Assembly: GCA_021845835.1 (NCBI GenBank)
Contig: JAJZVE010000261.1
Span: forward strand, 1 to 6,617
Reading direction: 5' to 3'
Source: Pseudomonadota bacterium
GTDB lineage: Bacteria > Pseudomonadota > Alphaproteobacteria > Acetobacterales > Acetobacteraceae
Length of the DNA stretch: 6,617 nt
Below the pieces are notes generated by a model. It did not search any database and was not told the origin of the DNA. It saw only the letters and a program-made list of their open reading frames with translations. Below, one piece after another: positions 1-6,211 of the stretch; positions within the stretch are counted from its first letter, which is position 1, and the number at the start of each line of letters is the position of its first letter. The position numbers were made by a program, and so were the translations under genes.

Positions 1-222
1 CTCGGCGGCAACGCGCGGCTGACCGTCGATCTGGCGCGGCAGGTGGTGGTGCGGCCGAGCGGCGAGGAAATCCGCTTCGAGATCGACCCGTTCCGCCGCC
101 ACCTGCTGCTGGAGGGGCTGGACGACATCGGCCAGACGCTGCAGCACGGCAGCAGCATCGACGCCTACGAGGCGCGACAGCGATCCGAGCGGGCGTGGAT
201 GCCGGCGGTGGCGGGGGCGTAA
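1..222 (+). CDS. leuD: 3-isopropylmalate dehydratase small subunit, C-terminal part (5' truncated by window)
   Basis: This is the last 73 codons of an open frame that enters from the left edge and stops at TAA (220-222). LeuD is the small subunit that pairs with LeuC; the complex isomerises 2-isopropylmalate to 3-isopropylmalate in the cytoplasm, the second committed step of leucine synthesis. The visible part carries the family's typical C-terminal pattern: a stretch reading [20 protein letters not shown] at residues 26-45 of the fragment, followed by TLQH and a helical tail with AYE. The swivel-domain residues that shape the substrate site lie upstream and cannot be inspected. The tail after AYEARQR is a little longer than in many LeuD proteins and ends in an Ala/Gly-rich stretch. 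leuB follows on the same strand 146 bp downstream, which supports the assignment. The start and any upstream leuC are outside the window. Confidence 0.92.
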   Translation, partial: LGGNARLTVDLARQVVVRPSGEEIRFEIDPFRRHLLLEGLDDIGQTLQHGSSIDAYEARQRSERAWMPAVAGA

Positions 223-227
223 GCAAG

Positions 228-339
228 CCCCTCACCCCAACCCTCTCCCGCAAGCGGGAGATAGTAAAGACAGTTGCTTTATTAATTCCCCTCTTTCGCG
301 TGCGGGAGAGGGGGGCGAGCGCAGCGAGCCGGGTGAGGG
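228..339. repeat. composite inverted-repeat (REP/MITE-like) element between leuD and leuB
   Basis: Outer arms CCCTCACCC (229-237) and GGGTGAGGG (331-339) are perfect inverted repeats. Inside them CCCTCTCCCGC (241-251) pairs perfectly with GCGGGAGAGGG (302-312). Each side can also fold on itself: CTCCCGC-AA-GCGGGAG at 245-260 on the left, and CCCCTC...GAGGGG at 288-313 on the right. The centre (261-287) is markedly AT-rich for this genome. The right side carries an extra GCGAGC-GCA-GCGAGC direct repeat (315-329). From memory, palindromes with these CCCTCACC / CCCTCTCCCGC arms are dispersed in intergenic regions of many alphaproteobacteria. The RNA could form strong hairpins that reduce readthrough from leuD into leuB or protect the leuD 3' end. 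No coding role is likely. Confidence 0.8.
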
Positions 340-349
340 TTCGCGGCCA

Positions 350-360
350 GGGGAGAAGGG
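350..360 (+). promoter_or_regulatory. Shine-Dalgarno region fixing the leuB start
   Basis: The purine run GGGGAGAAGGG ends 8 nt before the ATG at 369. An upstream in-frame ATG at 195 would put the repeat element inside the protein and has no comparable ribosome-binding site, so this site decides the start. Confidence 0.75.
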
Positions 361-368
361 AACGGCGC

Positions 369-1481
<1,113 letters not shown>

Positions 1482-1491
1482 TACGACCTCT

Positions 1492-1520
1492 CTTGCATCA
1501 CCGGGGCGGTTCGGCTACAT
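1492..1520 (+). promoter_or_regulatory. Probable promoter of the tRNA-Arg gene
   Basis: CTTGCA (1492-1497), a 17-bp spacer and CTACAT (1515-1520) match the alphaproteobacterial housekeeping form CTTGAC-N17-CTATAT at 4/6 and 5/6 positions. A start near 1527 would give a leader of about 11 nt before the mature tRNA. The downstream half lies inside a perfect inverted repeat (1503-1529). Confidence 0.5.
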
Positions 1521-1529
1521 GACCGCCCC
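1503..1529 (+). other. Inverted repeat downstream of leuB, overlapping the tRNA promoter
   Basis: GGGGCGGT (1503-1510) and ACCGCCCC (1522-1529) form a perfect 8-bp stem, extendable by a G-T pair, around an 11-nt loop. It starts 21 bp after the leuB stop. No T-run follows, so it is not a classical intrinsic terminator. It may still stabilise the leuB mRNA 3' end or aid termination. Confidence 0.5.
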
Positions 1530-1537
1530 ACCGGCAA

Positions 1538-1614
1538 GCACCCGTAGCTCAATTGGATAGAGCACCAGACTACGGATCTGGGGGTTAGGAGTTCGAATCT
1601 CTTCGGGTGCGCCA
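1538..1614 (+). tRNA. tRNA-Arg(ACG)
   Basis: This is a complete 77-nt cloverleaf including the encoded CCA. The acceptor stem is GCACCCG (1538-1544) with CGGGTGC (1604-1610). The D stem is GCTC/GAGC (1547-1550, 1560-1563). The anticodon stem is CCAGA/TCTGG around loop CTACGGA, placing anticodon ACG at 1572-1574. The T arm is AGGAG-TTCGAAT-CTCTT (1587-1603) and contains one G-T pair. The discriminator is G1611 and CCA is 1612-1614. A34 would be deaminated to inosine by TadA so that the tRNA reads CGU, CGC and CGA. It sits between leuB and the helicase gene, with a likely promoter just upstream and a terminator-like element 52 nt downstream. Confidence 0.98.
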
Positions 1615-1666
1615 TCGGATTTCCTGAAAACCAGCGCCTGTCGGCAGAGGCGGTCTTGACTGCCGC

Positions 1667-1703
1667 GCGGCGTTAGCGCCGCATCGCCGCTTTTCGTATT
1701 TTT
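1667..1703 (+). terminator. Probable intrinsic terminator of the tRNA-Arg transcript
   Basis: GCGGCG (1667-1672) can pair with CGCCGC at 1685-1690, followed directly by TTTT (1691-1694) and, after CGTA, TTTTT (1699-1703). The same arm can instead pair with CGCCGC at 1677-1682 through a 4-nt TTAG loop, so two mutually exclusive hairpins are possible. The T-runs stand out in GC-rich surroundings. Confidence 0.6.
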
Positions 1704-1787
1704 CCGCCGGATCGCCCCTGCGCAGCCGCTGATCGCCGGTCGATCCGCGCGGCACGGGCGTTCCCGCCAGCACGGCCGCCCCCTGAC

Positions 1788-3485
1788 ATGCAGTTTCCCC
1801 CGCTCAATCCCGCCCTGGAACGCGCCCTGCTCGCGCGCGGCTACCATGCGCCGACGCCGGTGCAGGCGGCCGTCTTGCAGTCGGAGGCGGCGGGGCGCGA
1901 CCTGCTGGTGTCGGCGCAGACCGGGTCCGGCAAGACGGTTGCCTTCGGCCTTGCAATGGCCGATGCCGTGCTGGAGGGCGCCGAGCGGTGCGACTGGTCG
2001 GCGGCGCCGCTGGTGCTGGTGATCGCGCCGACGCGCGAACTGGCGCAGCAGGTGCGGGCGGAACTCGGCTGGCTCTACGAGCAGACCGGCGCGGCCATCG
2101 TCGCCGCCGTCGGCGGCAGCGACGCGCGGCGCGAACAACGGCTGCTCGCCGCCGGCTGCCACATGGTGGTCGGCACGCCCGGCCGGCTGTGCGACCATCT
2201 GCGGCGCGGCCAGCTCGACCTGTCGCGGCTGCGCGCGGTGGTGCTGGACGAGGCGGACGAGATGCTCGACCTCGGCTTCCGCGAGGAACTGGAAACCATC
2301 CTCGACGCGACGCCGGAGGGGCGGCGGACGCTGCTGTTCTCGGCCACCATCGCGCGCGAGATCGCGGCCCTCGCCCGCCGCTACCAGCGCGATGCGCTGC
2401 GCATCGACACGCTGCCGCGCGGCGAGGCCCATGCCGACATCGCCTATCGCGCCATCGGGGTGACGCCGGAAAGCGCCGACGGCGTGCTGGTCAACGTGCT
2501 GCGGGAGACCGAGGCCCGCGCCGCCCTGGTGTTCTGCGCGACGCGCGAGGAGGTGCGGCGGCGGCACGCGGCGCTGCTGGCGCGCGGCTTCGGCGCGGTG
2601 GCGTTGTCGGGCGAACTGAGCCAGCAGGACCGCAACGCCGCGCTGCAGGCGCTGCGCGACGGGCGCGCGCGGGTGTGCGTGGCGACCGACGTGGCGGCGC
2701 GCGGGCTTGACCTGCCGGAGCTTGACCTCGTCGTGCATGCCGACCTGCCCATGGATTCGGCGGTGCTGCTGCATCGCAGCGGCGGCACCGGCCGCGCCGG
2801 GCGCAAGGGCGTGGCCGTTGTGCTGGTGCCCGCGTTCCGGCGCCGCCGGGCGGAGCAGTTGTTCGCCGCCGCCGGCATCGCCGCCGAATGGCGCCCCGCG
2901 CCCGCCGCCGCCGCGATCCGGCGGCTGGATCAGGCGCGGCTGGCGGGCGACGCCATCCTGGCCGAGCCGGCGACGGACGAGGAACGGAGCCTCGCCGCCG
3001 CCCTGCTGGCGGGCCGCACGGCGGAGCAGGTGGCGGTCGCGCTGATCCGCCTGCACCGCGCCGGCCTGCCGGCCGTGGAGGAGATCGCGGAGCAGCGGGT
3101 GGCGACGCCCGCGCCTTCGCCCGACCGGCGGCGCGGGCCGGGCGAGACGGCATGGTTCCGCATCAATGTCGGCCGCCGCCGCAATGCCGACCCGAAATGG
3201 CTGCTGCCGCTGCTGTGCCGCCTGGGCGACGTGCGGCGGGAGCAGATCGGCGCCATCCGCGTCTTTGCCGAGGACACCCGCTTCGAAGTGGCGCAGGACG
3301 CGGCGACGCGCTTCGCCGCCGCTGTCGCCGCCGCGGCGGAGGAGGGGATCACCATCGAACCGGCCGCCCCGGCGCGGCCGGACCGGCCGCACGCCGCCCG
3401 CCCGTCGCGCGGCGCGCCGGGCCACCGCGCGGGACGCGGCGAGCGCGCCCAGGCGATGCCGCACGGCAAGCGCGCGCGACGCTGA
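1788..3485 (+). CDS. DEAD-box ATP-dependent RNA helicase with C-terminal DbpA-type RNA-binding domain
   Basis: Cytoplasmic RNA helicase of 565 residues, likely acting in ribosome assembly or RNA remodelling as DbpA and DeaD/CsdA do. Domain 1 has the Q motif (GYHAPTPVQ, 18-26), Walker A AQTGSGKT (43-50), PTRELAQQ (81-88), TPGR (130-133), DEAD (154-157) and SAT (185-187). Domain 2 has LVFC (247-250), ATDVAARGLD (299-308) and motif VI HRSGGTGR (329-336). Motif VI is normally HRxGRxGR; here G333 replaces the first conserved arginine, one of the two that contact ATP gamma-phosphate in this family. Residues about 456-525 resemble the DbpA RNA-binding domain. The final 40 residues are Arg/Pro/Gly-rich and probably disordered. 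No clear Shine-Dalgarno precedes the ATG, but the Q motif begins at the usual distance from it. Overall similarity does not separate DbpA from DeaD, so I give no symbol. It converges on the MFS gene. Confidence 0.95.
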   Translation: MQFPPLNPALERALLARGYHAPTPVQAAVLQSEAAGRDLLVSAQTGSGKTVAFGLAMADAVLEGAERCDWSAAPLVLVIAPTRELAQQVRAELGWLYEQTGAAIVAAVGGSDARREQRLLAAGCHMVVGTPGRLCDHLRRGQLDLSRLRAVVLDEADEMLDLGFREELETILDATPEGRRTLLFSATIAREIAALARRYQRDALRIDTLPRGEAHADIAYRAIGVTPESADGVLVNVLRETEARAALVFCATREEVRRRHAALLARGFGAVALSGELSQQDRNAALQALRDGRARVCVATDVAARGLDLPELDLVVHADLPMDSAVLLHRSGGTGRAGRKGVAVVLVPAFRRRRAEQLFAAAGIAAEWRPAPAAAAIRRLDQARLAGDAILAEPATDEERSLAAALLAGRTAEQVAVALIRLHRAGLPAVEEIAEQRVATPAPSPDRRRGPGETAWFRINVGRRRNADPKWLLPLLCRLGDVRREQIGAIRVFAEDTRFEVAQDAATRFAAAVAAAAEEGITIEPAAPARPDRPHAARPSRGAPGHRAGRGERAQAMPHGKRARR

Positions 3486-3497
3486 CGGCGGCCTTCG

Positions 3498-4931
3498 CTA
3501 TCCCATCACCGCCACGCGCCGCCGCTCCCGCACGAAGGCGACCAGCAGCACGCTGCCCAGCACCAGGGCGCCATCCAGATAGACCGCCGGCGCCCAGGTG
3601 CCGAACGCATCGCGCAGCGTGCCGGAGACGGTGGGGCTGAGCACGGCGCCGATCTCGCCGATCAGGTTGTAGGTGCCGAACGCCGCGCCGCGCTGCGCCG
3701 GGGGCACCAGATCGGCCACCAGCGCATGCGCCACCGGCTGCAGCGCGTTGAAGAACAGGCCGGAGACGAACAGCAGCGCCGCCAGCACCACCGGGTCATG
3801 CCCGCCCACCTGCAGGTAGCGGCCGAGCGCGAGCGTCAGCACCGCCTGCGCGGCGGTGAAGAGGATCAGCACCGGCTTGCGCCCGATGCCGCTGCGCAGC
3901 GTCCAGTCGGCCAGCCAGCCGCCGGCCGGGAAGCCGACGATGCCGGAGAGGCCGGTGAACATCGCGGTCAGCGCCGCCACCTGGAACGATCCGCCCGATC
4001 CGGCGGAGACGATGGCGACCGCCCAGAAGCCGAGGAACCACAGCGTCCACAGGATCGGCGCGAAGGACACGTAGAGCAGGACAAGGTCGCGGCTGCCGAC
4101 GGCGCCGGCGATCTCGGTGCCCTTGACGCGAAACACGAACAGGATGGCGCCGAAGGCCAGCGCCAGCTCGCCCAGCGTGACGGCCCAGGCCGGCAGCGCC
4201 GCCGCGCGCGCGAGCAGGAACAGGCCGAAGGTGAGCGCGAAGAACACGACCGTATAGGGCGCCAGCTGCGCCAGCGCGCGCCACGGCCGGTCCTGCGCCG
4301 TGCGCGTCGGCGCAAGGCCGCGCCAGACGATCCAGGCGACGATGGCGCTCGCCGCGCTGAGCGCGAAGAACGGCATCCGCCACGCCTCGGCGGGTCCCAG
4401 CACGGCGGCGCCGAGGCGGATCAGCGCGGGCGTCGCCACGATCGCCAGCGTGATGCCGATGGAAAGCCCGGTGAGCACCACGCCCATCGCGAGGCTGCGC
4501 CGCTCGGGCGGCGTGGTCTGCGCGATCACGGCGCGGTCGTTGGCGTAGTAGGTGCCCTCGCCGAGGCCGGTGAAGATGCGCACCGCCATGAACGCCACCA
4601 GCGCGCCGGCAAGGCCGCTCAGCAGCGTGGCCAGCGCCGCCCAGAACAGGCTGAGCGCGATCACGCTGCGATGGCCGTGGCGGTCGCCGGCATGGCCGCC
4701 GGGAAACTGCGTCAGCATGTAGCCGGCGAAGAAGATGCTGCCGATCAGCCCGCCCAGCGCATAGGGCTGCGGCACCGCCATGAAGCCGGCCTTGTGCCGG
4801 ATCATCCAGGTGACCACCGGCCCGGTCACCGCGCGGTCGGCGCTGCTGACCGTCCAGCCGAGGCAGAGCAGCAGCCAGACGCGCGGGATGCTCACAGCCG
4901 CGGCACCCGGCCGTCCCGCGCCGCGCCGCAT
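3498..4931 (-). CDS. MFS family transporter with apparent 14-segment topology
   Basis: Inner-membrane secondary transporter; substrate unknown. Major facilitator signatures are visible, numbering from the ATG at 4931 (477 residues). Motif A after the second segment reads GGHAGDRHGHR (78-88), with its second-half echo GGWLADWTLRSGIGRKP (337-353). A motif B-like RIFTGLGEG lies at 118-126. The first segment contains SSADRAVTGP (29-38). Hydrophobic segments by eye lie near 17-40, 60-78, 89-108, 109-126, 148-170, 186-204, 224-242, 247-268, 286-308, 316-338, 352-371, 380-403, 420-438 and 448-467. The pair at 224-268 falls between the two six-segment halves. The start is uncertain: a GTG at 4895 (MSIPRVWLLL, 465 residues) is equally possible, and neither start has a strong ribosome-binding site. 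An exported-protein gene lies 144 bp upstream on the same strand, so co-transcription is possible. The stop is 12 bp from the helicase stop. Confidence 0.93.
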   Translation of the reverse strand: MRRGAGRPGAAAVSIPRVWLLLCLGWTVSSADRAVTGPVVTWMIRHKAGFMAVPQPYALGGLIGSIFFAGYMLTQFPGGHAGDRHGHRSVIALSLFWAALATLLSGLAGALVAFMAVRIFTGLGEGTYYANDRAVIAQTTPPERRSLAMGVVLTGLSIGITLAIVATPALIRLGAAVLGPAEAWRMPFFALSAASAIVAWIVWRGLAPTRTAQDRPWRALAQLAPYTVVFFALTFGLFLLARAAALPAWAVTLGELALAFGAILFVFRVKGTEIAGAVGSRDLVLLYVSFAPILWTLWFLGFWAVAIVSAGSGGSFQVAALTAMFTGLSGIVGFPAGGWLADWTLRSGIGRKPVLILFTAAQAVLTLALGRYLQVGGHDPVVLAALLFVSGLFFNALQPVAHALVADLVPPAQRGAAFGTYNLIGEIGAVLSPTVSGTLRDAFGTWAPAVYLDGALVLGSVLLVAFVRERRRVAVMG

Positions 4932-5031
4932 GCCTGGAGCGCAGGCGGGACGGCGGTGTTGGCCGTGTGGGTGCGCCGGTGTTGCATGGACTGTTTCCTG
5001 CCCGCCCGTGAGCGGAACAGCAGCATTCCAC

Positions 5032-5049
5032 GGCGCCCCCGCCGGCGCC
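5032..5049 (-). other. Hairpin between the exported-protein gene and the MFS gene
   Basis: GGCGCC (5032-5037) and GGCGCC (5044-5049) form a 6-bp stem around a 6-nt loop, starting 26 nt after the exported-protein stop in the direction of transcription. No T-run follows on the transcribed strand. It may be a weak pause site or a chance palindrome in GC-rich DNA. The rest of the 144-bp gap (4932-5075) holds nothing I can name. Confidence 0.3.
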
Positions 5050-5075
5050 AAGAGCCTGCCCGCGCGCCGCCTCGC

Positions 5076-5768
5076 TTACAGCAGACGGCCCCAGGGCGGG
5101 GTGGGCACGGATTCGGCGAAGGGCTCGGTGGGCAGGCGGGCATTCGCGGTGGTGCATTCGACCATCTTGTGGATGGCGTCGCGCGCGCCGGTCGACGGCA
5201 CCACCCAGCTCGTTTCCGATCCGGTCGGGTAATACACGCGCATCGCCGGCTGCCCGGACAGTTGCCAGAGGAAATTCTCCGTCGCACGCGTCGGGATGAC
5301 GAGGTGCAGCATCTGCCCATCGCCGGTGGCCACCAGCGTCAGCGGCGAGCCGTCGCCGAAATCGAGCTTCACCGGCACGGCGAGGCCGCGGGGAATCTGC
5401 CACTCGTTCTTGGCGATGACGAGAGTGACGGCATCATGGCCGCGCCGCACCTCGATCTTCACGATGCGGTCCATGTCCTCCCCGGCAAAGCTGGCGATGG
5501 CGCCGCACAGGGGCACGCCGCGCTGCGACGTGCCCGAATAGAAGCGCCAGGTCTGCACCGGCGCCGCCAGGGTGCCATCGGCGGCGAAAGCGGAGTCGGG
5601 CGTGATCGGCGTGGTTGGCGCCGACGGCACGGATCCGGTGCGGGCCTGCGGGGCGACGATCCGGTCCAGGTGCAGATCGTCACCATGTGGATCGACGGCC
5701 ACGGCCGACACGGAGATGCCGAGGCTGGCGACCGCCCCCAAAAGCGACAGCAGCAGCAGCAAGCGCAT
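5076..5768 (-). CDS. Exported protein of unknown function, loosely IalB-like
   Basis: I do not recognise this 230-residue protein with certainty. It begins MRLLLLLSLLGAVASLGISV, a clear export signal, with likely signal peptidase I cleavage after the SVSA or AVAV region (residues 20-25), so the mature protein is probably periplasmic or secreted. A Pro/Thr/Ala-rich linker (about 36-70) precedes a beta-rich domain from TWRFYSG (73-79) to C205. The domain has exactly two cysteines, C88 (VPLCGAI) and C205 (KMVECTT), suited to a disulphide. The order of features (Trp and Cys early, hydrophobic strands, a late G-x-x-x-A-I-x-x-M-x-x-C) recalls invasion-associated locus B-type proteins, but this is a weak by-eye resemblance. 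The ATG at 5768 has a good AGGGA ribosome-binding site (5775-5779, 6 nt away), which with the signal peptide fixes the start. The MFS gene lies downstream. Confidence 0.78.
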   Translation of the reverse strand: MRLLLLLSLLGAVASLGISVSAVAVDPHGDDLHLDRIVAPQARTGSVPSAPTTPITPDSAFAADGTLAAPVQTWRFYSGTSQRGVPLCGAIASFAGEDMDRIVKIEVRRGHDAVTLVIAKNEWQIPRGLAVPVKLDFGDGSPLTLVATGDGQMLHLVIPTRATENFLWQLSGQPAMRVYYPTGSETSWVVPSTGARDAIHKMVECTTANARLPTEPFAESVPTPPWGRLL

Positions 5769-5774
5769 TCGTTG

Positions 5775-5779
5775 TCCCT
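5775..5779 (-). promoter_or_regulatory. Shine-Dalgarno of the exported-protein gene
   Basis: AGGGA on the minus strand lies 6 nt before the ATG at 5768. It is the best ribosome-binding site in the right half of the window and supports that start. Confidence 0.65.
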
Positions 5780-5837
5780 GCGGTATGCAATCGATATGTT
5801 AAGCAATTACGTTGCACAAACTCACGGACCTGTCATC

Positions 5838-5849
5838 CCCCGTTCGGGG
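5838..5849. repeat. Short GC hairpin, possible REP-like palindrome
   Basis: CCCCG (5838-5842), TT, CGGGG (5845-5849) is a perfect 5-bp stem with a 2-nt loop, followed by a G-rich run (5850-5864). It lies in the leftward gene's upstream region and could be a solitary repeat unit or a hairpin with no function. Confidence 0.3.
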
Positions 5850-5911
5850 AGGGAGGGCGGGGGGATTCAAATTTCGAAACAATAACAAAACCGGGCGCCG
5901 CCGCCGGGTCG

Positions 5912-5928
5912 ATGCTGCAATGCAGCAT
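5912..5928. promoter_or_regulatory. Perfect dyad matching the PhaR/AniA operator pattern CTGC-N3-GCAG
   Basis: ATGCTGC (5912-5918), AAT, GCAGCAT (5922-5928) is a perfect 7-bp inverted repeat. Its core CTGCAATGCAG matches the CTGC-N3-GCAG pattern I recall for the PHB-responsive repressor PhaR in alphaproteobacteria (AniA in rhizobia). It is 143 bp upstream of the exported-protein start and 283 bp upstream of the glycoside hydrolase start. That distance is long for simple repression of either, so the target is unclear. It could also serve another dimeric regulator or form an RNA hairpin. Confidence 0.4.
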
Positions 5929-6211
5929 AGAGGCCGGTTTGCGCGGCAAGGACCAGATGCGCAGGCCACCCGCGCTGCCGGTGCCGCACGGGTGGTATCC
6001 TTTTGTCGCGGGGCGGGATTGAAATAATCGCATGGCGCGCCGGGCGTATGCGCAAAGCGGAATATATTGCGATGGACCGGGCGAGGCCGCAGACGCGCCC
6101 CGCCCCGCGTCACATTGGGGTGAGCGCACGGCATCGCGCCCACGCGGCCCAGCGCCGCGCGTTAGCGTCACGCCCGTTTCCACCGCCTCCGGTTGCACAC
6201 GGACCCACTGC

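Larger units (their letters stand above)
5769..6211. other. 443-bp divergent intergenic region
   Basis: This stretch separates the leftward exported-protein gene from the rightward glycoside hydrolase gene. It is patchy: AT-rich pieces at 5783-5820, 5865-5890, 6015-6030 and 6060-6068 alternate with GC-rich DNA, as expected of regulatory sequence. For the leftward gene, a weak promoter candidate on the minus strand is GTTTGT (5821-5816), N17, CATATC (5798-5793). For the rightward gene I see no convincing pair: TTGAAA (6019-6024) and the palindromic AATATATT (6061-6068) are isolated and not correctly spaced. Palindromes include TTTCGAAA (5872-5879), GGCGCGCC (6034-6041) flanked by CGCAT/ATGCG (6029-6033, 6048-6052), and the two listed separately. 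Reading frames across it lack start signals and recognisable proteins, so I call no gene here. Confidence 0.6.

Noticed and set aside
1597..1787. tRNA-Arg 3' end as an integration site for a mobile element
   Set aside because: No integrase, no downstream repeat of the tRNA 3' end and only a normal terminator and a housekeeping gene follow, so there is no sign of an inserted element.
1515..3464. A very long minus-strand open frame (649 codons) opposite the helicase gene and tRNA
   Set aside because: It is rich in Arg, Gly, Pro and His with no domain, runs through the tRNA gene, and mirrors the codon-position GC bias of the helicase on the other strand.
3796..5403. A 535-codon minus-strand frame overlapping the MFS and exported-protein genes
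   Set aside because: It is an Arg/Ala-rich out-of-frame reading of the same strand; the true frames give hydrophobic segments and a signal peptide.
3726..5885. A 719-codon plus-strand open frame opposite the MFS and exported-protein genes
   Set aside because: The protein is a low-complexity Arg/Gln/His/Glu-rich antisense product spanning two unrelated genes. The minus-strand frames encode recognisable membrane and signal-peptide proteins.
5884..5928. A small RNA ending in a minus-strand T-rich run (TTTTGTTATTGTTT) after GC-rich folds
   Set aside because: The stem next to the T-rich run is only about 4 bp and no matching promoter is visible, so the case is too weak to call.
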